From the NCBI GenBank assembly GCA_038235275.1, contig JBBSUC010000006.1, forward strand, positions 77,571 through 141,570: a DNA stretch of 64,000 nucleotides. The letters are read 5' to 3'. The translations under genes were made by a program, and so were the position numbers. The notes beneath the pieces are model-generated. The model saw only the letters and a list, made by a program, of their open reading frames with translations. It was not told the origin of the DNA and made no database searches. Positions 34,185 through 43,460 of the stretch are shown here, piece after piece; position 1 is the first letter of the stretch; each line of letters starts with the position of its first letter. The DNA is from Persicitalea sp038235275 (GTDB taxonomy: Bacteria; Bacteroidota; Bacteroidia; Cytophagales; Spirosomataceae).

Positions 34185-35027
34185 CTATTTAATCACCACC
34201 TGAGCCACCACGGGCTGATGGTCCGACGGATATCGCTGCTCCTTGGCGTCGGTCAGGACGCCGTATTTCAGAACATCGAAATCTTTGCTCACAAAAATGT
34301 AGTCGATGCGGTTTTCCATGGGCGCATCGAACTTGAAGCTGTTGAAAGTGCCTTCTGGCCCATAGGGCGGCTGCTTCGTGACGTTGTGCGCGTCTTGCAG
34401 AATGGTCTGCATGGCCTTGATTTGCTCTGTTTCGGGAGTGGAATTGAAGTCACCAACGCAAATGGCCGGGACATTTTTCGAAATCTCCTTGATCTTCTTC
34501 ACCATCAACTTCCCCGATTCCTGCCGGGCTTTCACACCCTGATGGTCGAAGTGAACGCTGAAAAAATAAAACTGCTTTTTGGTTATCAAATCCTGAAACT
34601 TTGCCCAGGAACAAATGCGGTTGCAGCAGGTCGCATCCCAACCTTTGCCGGGAACGTCGGGTGTTTCGCTTAACCAAAAATCACCGGAATTCAGTACTTT
34701 GAAGCGGTCTTTACGGTAAAAAATAGCGGAGTGTTCGCCGGCCTGCTTGCCGTCGTCGCGGCCTTTTCCTAAGAAACCAAATTCTTTCAGCTCAGCCACG
34801 TCTTCCAGTTGCCCGCGCAGCACTTCCTGCGTCCCGAACAGGTCGAATTCGTGGTAACGAATGAGCGCTTTTACGTTTTCCTTACGGTTCGGCCAGGCAT
34901 TTACCCCGTCGTTGGGCGTGTTGTAGCGGAGATTGTAGGTAGCGACGATGATGGGGATATTCGTCTGAGAGAAAGCAGTCTGCAAGGCAAATGCGAACAC
35001 GAAAAGAGAAAGGAGACAGATTTTCAT
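34185..35027 (-). CDS. Exported endonuclease/exonuclease/phosphatase family protein
   Basis: A 280-residue protein with a signal peptide (ICLLSLFVFAFALQTAFSQ). EEP-fold motifs in order: ATYNLRYNTPND, the metal-binding Glu in FGTQEVLRGQLEDV, SVHFDHQG, VGDFNSTPET, and the catalytic His in YPSDHQPVVAQV. Members in this exported subgroup are phosphodiesterases or nucleases, or act on phospholipids or inositol phosphates; the substrate is not evident. It is the first of two minus-strand genes, ahead of the polysaccharide lyase, with a 395-base upstream region shared with the SusC gene. Confidence 0.9.
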   Translation of the reverse strand: MKICLLSLFVFAFALQTAFSQTNIPIIVATYNLRYNTPNDGVNAWPNRKENVKALIRYHEFDLFGTQEVLRGQLEDVAELKEFGFLGKGRDDGKQAGEHSAIFYRKDRFKVLNSGDFWLSETPDVPGKGWDATCCNRICSWAKFQDLITKKQFYFFSVHFDHQGVKARQESGKLMVKKIKEISKNVPAICVGDFNSTPETEQIKAMQTILQDAHNVTKQPPYGPEGTFNSFKFDAPMENRIDYIFVSKDFDVLKYGVLTDAKEQRYPSDHQPVVAQVVIK

Positions 35028-35280
35028 TGCATGAAAGTGTTTTTGAAGGGAATAGTCTGGTCAAAATTGACGGTACAAATAAAATAATTTTGGGCCAAAG
35101 TCTCGTCTCTTTTGCCTTGATGCCCTGTAAAAACCGGACAGAATCTCGAAAAAATTGCGCTATTCTTCAAATCTTTCCTTTTTTCAAAAAAAATAAGATT
35201 TCGGCTAAGGGTATTCTGCCCAAAACCGACTCCCTCCCTTTGTGAGCCTTGTTCATGGCTGCACGATTGACCTGAAATAG

Positions 35281-35299
35281 TTACTTGCCGCACAAGTAA
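35281..35299. promoter_or_regulatory. 7-bp inverted repeat upstream of susC
   Basis: TTACTTG (35281-35287), CCGCA, CAAGTAA (35293-35299): a perfect inverted repeat in the divergent region, possibly a regulator site. Its function is inferred from position only. Confidence 0.35.
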
Positions 35300-35370
35300 A
35301 AACATCTTTACCTCCCGGATAGCGACCATCGCGCCGAACCAATCGGCGTGATTGCCCATTTTGTGCGAAT

Positions 35371-35388
35371 TCTATTTTAAAAAATAGA
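35371..35388. promoter_or_regulatory. 7-bp inverted repeat in the susC leader
   Basis: TCTATTT (35371-35377), four bases, AAATAGA (35382-35388), about 35 bases before the susC ATG. It could be an operator or a 5' RNA hairpin. Confidence 0.35.
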
Positions 35389-35422
35389 TTAATCAAGTGA
35401 TTATTAACCCAATTGTGCATCT

Positions 35423-38400
35423 ATGAACAAATCTACCAGGATCATTTTGAGTGTTGTGGCGAGTCTGCTGTGGGTGCCGGCTATTGGCCACGCGCAGGTA
35501 CTGACTTCGGCGCGCCCGAAAAAGAATGCCGACTTCGTGCAAAGCCTCCGTCGTCCCAATGCCGAAGTCGTATTGTCGGGAAAAATTACCGACAAAGCCG
35601 ACGGGCAGGGCATTCCCGGAGCCAACGTGCTGCTGAAAGGCACCAATATCGGCAGTTCCACCGACAACGAAGGAAAATTCAGCCTGCGGGTACCCGCCGC
35701 TAGTGGTACGCTGGTCGTTTCCTTCATCGGCTACGTGACGCAGGAAATCGAAATCGACAGCCGCACGACCTTCGACATTGGCCTGGCCGCCAACACGACT
35801 ATGCTCAACGAGGTGGTCGTCACGGCGCTGGGTATCAAGGAGTCGGCGGACAAACTTGGCTCTACCAGTTCCAAGGTCAACGGCGATGCTCTTGCCCGCT
35901 CGGGCGAAACCAGCCTGATGAACGGCCTGGCGGGTCGGGCTTCGGGGGTGCAGATTTCCCGCACGGCGGGCGATCCCGGCGCGGCTTCCTTTATTCAGAT
36001 TCGTGGTCAGAACACGCTGACGGGCAATTCTCAGCCACTCATCGTGCTGGACGGCGTCCCGATCAGCAACACCACTGAGGGCGGCACGAACGGCGGCGTC
36101 GTGCCACAGTCGCGCCTGAACGACATCAACCCCAACGACATCGCCTCCATGCAAATCCTGAAGGGCGCGTCGGCGGCAGCGCTGTGGGGCTCGCGGGCGG
36201 CGAACGGCGTGATTATCATTACGACAAAAAAAGGAGCCGAGGGTGGCAAAATGAATATTTCGTTCAGCTCGTCCTATTCCGTCGATAAGGTCAACAGTTT
36301 CCATCCGGTGCAGGGCGTGTTCGGGCAAGGCTCGGGCGGAGTGTACAATCCCAACGGCACTACGGCATGGGGCGACAAGATTTCTGCCCGCGCGGGCGGG
36401 GAAGACGAGGTGAACAAAACGGGGCAATTTTTCAAAGCCCGCGACGGTTCGCTGTACTATCCGATCGTGAAAAAGAATTCGCGCGAGGTCTATAACGACC
36501 CCAACTACGACCTGGTTTTTCGGAACGGCCATTTCTTCGACAATGCCCTTAGTCTGAGCGGTGGGGACGAGAAATCTACTTACTTTTTCAGCCTCGGCGA
36601 CCTGCGGCAGAAGGGCGTACAGCGCGGCAACAGCGAGTACGACCGCACCACGGTGCGCCTTAACGCCGAGCGCAAACTCAACAGTAAGGTGCGGGTGTCG
36701 GGCGGCTTGTCCTACACCAAGAGTTTCTCGGACCGCATTCAGCGCGGCAACAACCTGTCGGGCGGCATGGTCGGGCTGTTGCGCAACCCGGCGGACTTCG
36801 ACATCTCAGACTACATCGGCGACTACTACGCCAGTCCCACAGCTTCGCCGATTCTGAATCGGCAGCGGGGCTATCGTAGTTACTTAGGCGCTCGGTCCAA
36901 TCCGCCCAACAACAACGCTTTATGGGCTTTGTACGAGGCGAAAAATACCACCGATGTGGATCACTTCATCAACAACTTCGAGCTGAACGTGAAAGCCGCT
37001 ACCTGGCTGGACATCACGGCGCGGGCGGGTATCGACAACTACACCGACCAGCAGGTCAACTACTTCCCGGTCAATGATATTACGGGGGCGGGCAACGGCT
37101 CCTACCGCGAAGCGATCACGAAGGAAACCCAATTGAACGCGGACATTTTTGCCCGCTCAACCCATAATTTTGGACAAAATTTCGGCGCAACAGTCATCGT
37201 CGGCGCAAATTTCAACGACCGGAAATACTACAACATGGGCACCACGATCACCAACTTCTTGGTGGCTGACGCACCACCCAACTTCTCCAACGCCACCACG
37301 GCTAACCGTACGCCAGTCAACATTCGCAATGAAGTACGCACTACCCGCGCCTACGCCACGGCGAGCCTCTCGGCCTACGACGCGCTATTCCTGAACCTGT
37401 CGGGCGCGGCGGAATCGGCTTCTACTTTCGGGTCGCTTTCCGACAAGACTTTTTACTATCCATCGGCAGACGTAGCCTGGCAATTTTCGCAATTGCCGCT
37501 TTTTCAGAGTTCCAATGGGTTCAGTTTTGGCAAACTTCGGGCGTCTTACGGGGTAGTAGGCGTGCAGCCGCTTCCCTATCGCTCCAACACCGTATTTGAG
37601 CCAACCAAATTTTCCGCCTCGCCCTGGGGCGATGCCCTCGCGGGATCGGTGTACGGCGACGGGGCCTACTCGCAGGGTATTTCGTTGGGTGACCAATACC
37701 TACGGCCTGAGCGCAAAACCGAGTACGAAATCGGCACCGATCTGCGATTTCTGGGAAACAAGCTGCGCACCAGCCTGACCTATTACCAAAACACCATCAA
37801 AGATGTGCTTGTCCCCGTGACACTCGCCCCGAGTACGGGCTTTGCCAACAAATACACCAACGCCGCCAAGCTACAAAATAAGGGCTTCGAGATGGAAGTA
37901 ACTTACGACATTCTGCGGAAAGGCGACCTGCTCTGGACGCTGCGCGGTAATTTTACCCGCAACCGCAGTAAGGTACTGGATCTGGCCGGAACGCAGGCCC
38001 TGTTTCTGGATGGCGGCATCGAGAACTTTCTGGATCCTCGGGCCGTAGTGGGCCAGCCCGTAGGTGTGTTTTACAGTAGTCGCTTTGCCCGCAATGAGGA
38101 TGGTTCCAAAGTGTTCGACAAGAACGGATTTCCTGTCGCCAACGCCATCACGGGCGTTATCGGCAATCCCAACCCCGACTGGATCGGTGGCTTTGGTACC
38201 AGCCTTTCATACAAAAAGCTGTCGCTCGACGTACTTTTCGAAACCTCACAGGGAGGAGACTTTTACAGCGGCACCAAGAGCGTAATGTACAACTTTGGTA
38301 CTCACGCCGACACGGGCAATGAGGTGACTTTGGGTCAAGATTTGAAAAACTACGCGGGGAAAACCATTCCTGTCGGCAGCAACGTTCGGGGCAACGTTAA

Positions 38401-38740
38401 AGACTTTGGCGCGGGTCCGGTGCTGCTGGACGAAAGCTGGTACACGACACTCGGCAGCGGCTTCGGTTCGCTGAAAGAGCAATTTGTGGAAGATGGCAGT
38501 TGGACAAGACTGCGGCAGGTCGCCCTTTCCTATCGGGTCGATTCCGAGTGGTTCAAGAACAAAACCAAACTGCAATTCTTGGATTTATCGATCACGGGCC
38601 GCAACCTCTTACTGTGGACCAGTGTAGTCGGCATCGACCCTGACACCAATCTGTCGGGCGGACCGACGGGGCGCAATATGGATTATTTCAACACGCCCAA
38701 TACGCGGTCATTTCTGTTCACGGTGAAAATCAATTATTGA
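35423..38740 (+). CDS. susC: SusC/RagA-type TonB-dependent outer-membrane receptor
   Basis: A 1105-residue receptor with signal peptide (STRIILSVVASLLWVPAIGH). Residues about 48-112 form the carboxypeptidase-regulatory-like domain (VLSGKITDKADGQGIPGANV through SFIGYVTQEIEID); the plug follows, with the family phrase NEVVVTALGIKESADKLG and LMNGLAGRASGVQISRTAGD. The rest is the 22-strand barrel, closing with a C-terminal aromatic strand (SFLFTVKINY). With the SusD lipoprotein it imports a ligand too large for porins, using energy from the ExbB/ExbD/TonB system (genes at 14696-17749). The ligand is not readable from sequence. The neighbouring amidohydrolases suggest an amide-containing compound or peptide, not a glycan. 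Confidence 0.96.
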   Translation: MNKSTRIILSVVASLLWVPAIGHAQVLTSARPKKNADFVQSLRRPNAEVVLSGKITDKADGQGIPGANVLLKGTNIGSSTDNEGKFSLRVPAASGTLVVSFIGYVTQEIEIDSRTTFDIGLAANTTMLNEVVVTALGIKESADKLGSTSSKVNGDALARSGETSLMNGLAGRASGVQISRTAGDPGAASFIQIRGQNTLTGNSQPLIVLDGVPISNTTEGGTNGGVVPQSRLNDINPNDIASMQILKGASAAALWGSRAANGVIIITTKKGAEGGKMNISFSSSYSVDKVNSFHPVQGVFGQGSGGVYNPNGTTAWGDKISARAGGEDEVNKTGQFFKARDGSLYYPIVKKNSREVYNDPNYDLVFRNGHFFDNALSLSGGDEKSTYFFSLGDLRQKGVQRGNSEYDRTTVRLNAERKLNSKVRVSGGLSYTKSFSDRIQRGNNLSGGMVGLLRNPADFDISDYIGDYYASPTASPILNRQRGYRSYLGARSNPPNNNALWALYEAKNTTDVDHFINNFELNVKAATWLDITARAGIDNYTDQQVNYFPVNDITGAGNGSYREAITKETQLNADIFARSTHNFGQNFGATVIVGANFNDRKYYNMGTTITNFLVADAPPNFSNATTANRTPVNIRNEVRTTRAYATASLSAYDALFLNLSGAAESASTFGSLSDKTFYYPSADVAWQFSQLPLFQSSNGFSFGKLRASYGVVGVQPLPYRSNTVFEPTKFSASPWGDALAGSVYGDGAYSQGISLGDQYLRPERKTEYEIGTDLRFLGNKLRTSLTYYQNTIKDVLVPVTLAPSTGFANKYTNAAKLQNKGFEMEVTYDILRKGDLLWTLRGNFTRNRSKVLDLAGTQALFLDGGIENFLDPRAVVGQPVGVFYSSRFARNEDGSKVFDKNGFPVANAITGVIGNPNPDWIGGFGTSLSYKKLSLDVLFETSQGGDFYSGTKSVMYNFGTHADTGNEVTLGQDLKNYAGKTIPVGSNVRGNVKDFGAGPVLLDESWYTTLGSGFGSLKEQFVEDGSWTRLRQVALSYRVDSEWFKNKTKLQFLDLSITGRNLLLWTSVVGIDPDTNLSGGPTGRNMDYFNTPNTRSFLFTVKINY

Positions 38741-38812
38741 TGATAGATATGACGGGGTCGCCCGTGCGAATATAAATTATTAGATATGAGATTTTTTCTT
38801 GGCAAGACATTT

Positions 38813-40270
38813 ATGAAAAATACAAAAAATACTGGAACGGCCCTCGCCGTGCTACTTTCGGCGGGGCTTGTAGCCTGCGAGTCGATGGTGGACGGGCTGA
38901 ACACCGACCTCAACAACCCCACCGACGCCTCAGCGACCCTATTACTGACGGGAGCCGAACTCGGTAATGTATCGGTGCAGGAAGGCCACGTTGCTCGCGT
39001 GGCTGGGATGTGGTCGGGCTACTTCACGGGGACCGACCGTCAATACAAGGACATTTATAACTACAACGTGACGGGCGCGGCGTTCAATGACGTTTGGCAG
39101 TTTGTGTATCAGGGCGTGGTGGCCCAAACCAAACTCGTGGACACCAAAGCCGCTGCGACCAACAACCGACTTCTGCAGGGCATCGCCAAGGTCGTGAAAG
39201 CTAACGCGCTGGGAACGGCCACGGCGGTTTGGGGCGATATTCCGTACGCCGAAGCCGCCGACATCGTCAATTTCCCCAATCCCAAATTCGAGCCTCAAGT
39301 GCAGGTGTATGCCAATTTGCAAAAATTGCTGGACGAAGCCATCGCCGATCTGGAATCGGGCGTGGGTACTTCGCCGGGCGTGGCCGACATTCACTTCAAC
39401 GGCGACGCCACCAAGTGGGCAAAAGCGGCTTACACCTTAAAAGCGAGGTTTTTTATAGAAACCAAACAGTATGATTTGGCCGCCGCTGCTGCTGATAAGG
39501 GTATCGCTGCCGAGAGCGGCTCACTCCTGGTGCCACACGGCACCACGCTCAGTTCCAACGAAAACCTGGTGTACGCCTTCGTCGCCCGCAGTCGCGTGGG
39601 CGATTTGAACTCGTCGCTGGCCCTGGCTCCCGCGCTGCTCAACCCGACGAGCGCCACCTATCGCGGCAACGCCAAGACCGACGAAACGGCCCGTTTCAAC
39701 TACTATTTTTTGACTAAAAGTGGTACACTAACGATCCCGACAATTCCGAACACCAATTCCACTACCGCCCTGCGCGGTATTTTCGGGCAGTCCGCTTCTT
39801 ATCCACTGGTAACCTACTCGGAGAACCTGCTCACCGCCGCCGAGGCTCTGGCTCGCACGACGGGCTTCGACACAAGCCTGGAAAAATTGAATGCCTTCCG
39901 TAAGTTCATGGCCACGGGCGGCTATCTGGATGCAACTTACAAAGCGGGTGCATTCCCGTTCAAGTACGAGCCTTACGTGGCCGCCGATTTCACAGCAGGC
40001 GGCTTGCTGAATAAAGACGGATTATCGACGAACCAAGCCTTGCTACGCGAAATTTTACAGGAACGCTATCTGACTTTCTTCGGCCAGGTGCTGGGTTTCA
40101 ATGACCTGCGCCGCACCCGCAACGAAGCCGTGGGTGTTAAGCTCACGCCCAGCACGGGCAGTCAACTCCCGGAGCGGCTGCTGTACAGCGAATCGGAAAT
40201 CAATTCCAACACCAGCGTCCCGCGTCCGGTACCGGGGATTTTTGAGGTGACGGCGGTGAATAAGAGATAA
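38813..40270 (+). CDS. susD: SusD/RagB-type outer-membrane lipoprotein
   Basis: A 485-residue lipoprotein. The start at ATG 38813 gives the signal ALAVLLSAGLVAC (Cys22); an ATG at 38786 is in frame but adds a mixed leader. It matches the SusD-like subgroup with an N-terminal LNTDLNNPTDASATLLLTGA, the TPR-like helical region (QGIAKVVKANALGTATAVWG) and the conserved IPYAEA phrase. It ends with the usual LRRTRNEAVGVKLTPSTG segment. It forms the lid of the SusC receptor and binds the substrate on the cell surface. It lies 72 bases after susC and 40 bases before the first propeller-amidohydrolase gene. Confidence 0.94.
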   Translation: MKNTKNTGTALAVLLSAGLVACESMVDGLNTDLNNPTDASATLLLTGAELGNVSVQEGHVARVAGMWSGYFTGTDRQYKDIYNYNVTGAAFNDVWQFVYQGVVAQTKLVDTKAAATNNRLLQGIAKVVKANALGTATAVWGDIPYAEAADIVNFPNPKFEPQVQVYANLQKLLDEAIADLESGVGTSPGVADIHFNGDATKWAKAAYTLKARFFIETKQYDLAAAAADKGIAAESGSLLVPHGTTLSSNENLVYAFVARSRVGDLNSSLALAPALLNPTSATYRGNAKTDETARFNYYFLTKSGTLTIPTIPNTNSTTALRGIFGQSASYPLVTYSENLLTAAEALARTTGFDTSLEKLNAFRKFMATGGYLDATYKAGAFPFKYEPYVAADFTAGGLLNKDGLSTNQALLREILQERYLTFFGQVLGFNDLRRTRNEAVGVKLTPSTGSQLPERLLYSESEINSNTSVPRPVPGIFEVTAVNKR

Positions 40271-40310
40271 CTATTATAGGTGAGGTGAAAAAAATCAAAA
40301 CAAAACCAAA

Positions 40311-43300
40311 ATGAAGCACTCTTTCTCGAAGTCGCACGGGATTAAAGCCGTTCTTTTTCCACTATTCCTAACCCTTTTCTTTACTAAAATTACCTTCGCG
40401 GCCCCCGGCGACTCAACCAAAGTCGTCCTCACCGAAGGCACCAACATGGCGGTGGCCCTTTCGCCCGACAAGAAAAGCATCGCCCTCGACCTGCAAGGCA
40501 CGATCTGGACCATTCCCGTAGCCGGAGGAAGGGCTAGGCAACTCACCGATGCGATGGGCGACTGCCGCCAACCCGACTGGTCACCCGACGGGGAGCGGGT
40601 AGTCTTCCATTCTTACCGCGACGGAAACTATCACATCTGGTCAGTCAAAAAAGACGGCTCTGATTTGAAACAAATGACCTTCGGTGCCTTCGACGACCGC
40701 GAGCCGCAGTGGGCACCGGGCGGCAAAACCATCGCTTTCGCCTCCGACCGCACGGGCAATTACGACCTTTGGGAAGTGGAGGTAGCCACCGGAAAACTCA
40801 TCCAACTCACCACCGACCCCGGCAACGACTACTTCCCGGCTTACTCGACGGACGGCACCCAAATCGCCTACGTGTCGGAGCGTAACGCCGCACCCGGTAT
40901 TTATTTGCTGGATGCCGCTCGGAAGGAAAGCCTGTTGGTCAATAGCAAGGAAAAACTTTCCGCCCCGACCTGGCATCCCGATGGCAAATCGCTGGCTTTC
41001 AACAGTTTTATTCAAGGTGTGAGTCAACTGGAATACGTGAAAGTGGGCGGCGGCGACTGGCAAACGCTCTCTGAGGCGACCGAAGACGTTTTCCCTTTCA
41101 AAGTAAGCTGGCTTTCGCCGACTGAAATGATTTACATGGCCGATGGGAAAATCAAACGCCGCAAACTAGACGAGAAAACGACCACCGCCATTCCGTTTAA
41201 CGCCACGGTGACAGTATTTCAGCCCAACTACCAGCGGAAGGTTTATAATTTTGATAAAGGCAAACCCAAGCCGGTCAAAGGATTGCGAGGTATCACGGTT
41301 TCGCCCGATGGCAGGCGCATTGCCTTCACGGCGATGGGCAATCTCTGGGTTTTGGAAAAAGGCAAAGCCAAACCCACGCCGCTGATTCACGATGCATTCG
41401 CGTATGCCGACCCGGCCTGGTCGCCCGATGGCCGACTGCTGGCCTACACCTGCGACCGCCAGGGAACGATGGACCTATGGGTACGCGACCTGAAAACGGG
41501 CAAAGATCGCCTGCTGGTCGAAGCACCCGAAGACCTGAACTTTCCATCCTGGTCGCCGGATGGCAAGCACGTCGCCTACTACCAGGGCGACATCCGCAAC
41601 GCCTGGGGCCGGGGGACGCTGAGCATGGTGGACATTGGGGAAGGTGAGGTGGAAAAACTGCACGAGTCTATTTTCGTACCCAGCCAGCCGAGTTGGTCGC
41701 CCGACGGGAAAACCATCGCCATTTCCGAGTTGCAGATTGCTTCATCCCGCTTCCGCGAGGGCATCAACAAGATTCTGTTGATTTCATTGGACAAAAAGCC
41801 CGACCGCTACGTGTCGCCCGTACCGATGCGGTCGCTGGGAACGCGCGGCAAAAACGGCCCGATCTGGTCGCCCGACGGTAGCCAAATGGCTTACGTGCAG
41901 GATGGCTTCCTGTTTACACTCCCCGTCGATCCTACGGGCGAACCCGTTGGACCGCCCCGCCGCCTGACCAACGGCCTGGCCGACGCACCCACCTGGACGG
42001 GCGACTCCGAAAGCATCGTTTACCTGGCCACGGACTCTTTGCGGCAGGTTTTTCTGTCGGATGGCCACATCGAGAAAATCCCGCTGGATTTCAGTTGGGA
42101 ATATAACCAACCCAGTGGCCTGAAAGTGATCCACGCGGGCAAGCTTTTCAACGGCAAAGACGCCACTTACCAAACCGACGTGGACATCGTCATCGAGAAC
42201 AACCGCATCAAGGAAATCGCCCCGCACAAGGTGGACCGCAAAGGAGAGTTAATAGACGCTTCCAACCAAACCGTGATGCCGGGCCTGTTCGAGATGCACA
42301 CCCACCAGAGCGAAATGGTCGGCGAAAAACTGGGTCGCCTGTGGCTTTCGTACGGCATTACCTCCCTGCGCGAAACGGGGTCCGACCCCTACGACGCGCT
42401 GGAGCGCAAGGAATCCTGGGACAGCGGGACCCTGCCCGGCCCCCGTGGATTTTTTACGGGCTACCTTACCGATGGCGCGCGGATTTACTACGGTTTGGCC
42501 AATAGCATCGGCTCCGGTGCGCAGCTCGACCTGGAACTCGCTCGCGCCGTGCGCCTCGACTACGACTTGCTGAAAACCTACGTCCGAATGCCGGACAATT
42601 TACAGGAACGCGCCACCAACTACGTCCATAAATACGGCATTCCGGTGTCGTCGCACGAGATTTACCCGGCCACCCACTACGGCGTGGACGCCGTGGAGCA
42701 CATTGGCGGTACCAGTCGGCGCGGCTACTCGCCCAAAATTACGGTGACCAACAACAGCTATCAGGACGTAATCGCGATCATCACCAAATCGGGCATGAAC
42801 ATTACGCCGACGGCTTCCTTGCAGGGCGGCTTTTACACGATGGCTTCCAAGAATCCCGATGCTTACTACGGCAATCCGCAGTTCAAGGCATTTTATTCCG
42901 AAGATTTTATCAAAGAAATCAAAGCAAGTGCCACGACCGTCACCCAGCGTTTTCCCGGCTATCTCTCCAATTTTGGCCGGATTCAGGCCACGGTCAAGAG
43001 ACTCCTGGCTGCCGGGGCGCACGTCACGGCGGGTACCGACAGTCCATTTGTACCTTACGGCATCAGTTTGCACTCGGAACTGCAATGCTGGGTGGATGGC
43101 GGCGTGACGCCCTTTGAGGCGTTACGTTCGGCTACCCTCTGGGCGGCCGAAGCGGTCGGCGTGAGCAAAGATCTCGGCTCGGTGGAACCGGGAAAACTGG
43201 CTGATTTGGTGATCGTGAACGGTGATCCGCTCAAAAACATTCAGGATGCCTGGAACGTGGAGAAGGTGTTGAAAAATGGGAACGTGTTTACAATCGAGGC

Positions 43301-43325
43301 TTTGTTGAAAAGCCCGAAGCCATAG
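40311..43325 (+). CDS. Exported beta-propeller (TolB/PD40) plus amidohydrolase protein, first copy
   Basis: A 1004-residue protein with signal peptide (AVLFPLFLTLFFTKITFA). Residues about 45-580 are a TolB-like beta-propeller of PD40/WD40 repeats, each marked by a WSPDG or SPDG(K) turn. Residues about 600-1000 are an amidohydrolase: HxH at His663/His665 in FEMHTHQSE, His in PVSSHEIYPA, His in AVEHIGGTSR and the metal Asp in AGTDSPFVPYG. The fusion resembles exported enzymes in which the propeller selects or docks peptides and the amidohydrolase cuts an amide bond. It follows susD by 40 bases and so should act in the periplasm on what SusCD imports. A close paralogue follows. Confidence 0.92.
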   Translation: MKHSFSKSHGIKAVLFPLFLTLFFTKITFAAPGDSTKVVLTEGTNMAVALSPDKKSIALDLQGTIWTIPVAGGRARQLTDAMGDCRQPDWSPDGERVVFHSYRDGNYHIWSVKKDGSDLKQMTFGAFDDREPQWAPGGKTIAFASDRTGNYDLWEVEVATGKLIQLTTDPGNDYFPAYSTDGTQIAYVSERNAAPGIYLLDAARKESLLVNSKEKLSAPTWHPDGKSLAFNSFIQGVSQLEYVKVGGGDWQTLSEATEDVFPFKVSWLSPTEMIYMADGKIKRRKLDEKTTTAIPFNATVTVFQPNYQRKVYNFDKGKPKPVKGLRGITVSPDGRRIAFTAMGNLWVLEKGKAKPTPLIHDAFAYADPAWSPDGRLLAYTCDRQGTMDLWVRDLKTGKDRLLVEAPEDLNFPSWSPDGKHVAYYQGDIRNAWGRGTLSMVDIGEGEVEKLHESIFVPSQPSWSPDGKTIAISELQIASSRFREGINKILLISLDKKPDRYVSPVPMRSLGTRGKNGPIWSPDGSQMAYVQDGFLFTLPVDPTGEPVGPPRRLTNGLADAPTWTGDSESIVYLATDSLRQVFLSDGHIEKIPLDFSWEYNQPSGLKVIHAGKLFNGKDATYQTDVDIVIENNRIKEIAPHKVDRKGELIDASNQTVMPGLFEMHTHQSEMVGEKLGRLWLSYGITSLRETGSDPYDALERKESWDSGTLPGPRGFFTGYLTDGARIYYGLANSIGSGAQLDLELARAVRLDYDLLKTYVRMPDNLQERATNYVHKYGIPVSSHEIYPATHYGVDAVEHIGGTSRRGYSPKITVTNNSYQDVIAIITKSGMNITPTASLQGGFYTMASKNPDAYYGNPQFKAFYSEDFIKEIKASATTVTQRFPGYLSNFGRIQATVKRLLAAGAHVTAGTDSPFVPYGISLHSELQCWVDGGVTPFEALRSATLWAAEAVGVSKDLGSVEPGKLADLVIVNGDPLKNIQDAWNVEKVLKNGNVFTIEALLKSPKP

Positions 43326-43381
43326 AAGCTAGATAGTTGAGAGGAGCTTATTTAAGATTATTCTCCCAAACTTTAATTAGT

Positions 43382-43427
43382 ATACCCCTTATTTGAGTTT
43401 TTGGCCAAAAACTTAAATAAGGGGTAT
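43382..43427. terminator. 46-bp near-perfect palindrome between the two amidohydrolase genes
   Basis: ATACCCCTTATTT... folds back on itself over 23 bp with one mismatch around the centre TTGGCCAA (43401-43408). It probably works as a terminator or mRNA-stabilising hairpin between the two paralogues, lowering expression of the second or separating their transcripts. Confidence 0.7.
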
Positions 43428-43460
43428 CTTCGTTTAGAAGAAATTCCATAATCTACCCCT

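Larger units (their letters stand above)
35028..35422. other. Divergent promoter region between EEP and susC genes
   Basis: 395 bases with no convincing gene. It must hold promoters in both directions. No exact TAnnTTTG element was found on the susC side. Two small inverted repeats are noted separately. The susC leader is AT-rich. Confidence 0.6.

Noticed and set aside
35393..36532. 379-codon minus-strand frame opposite susC
   Set aside because: It mirrors the first third of a clear SusC gene and lacks any recognisable domain.
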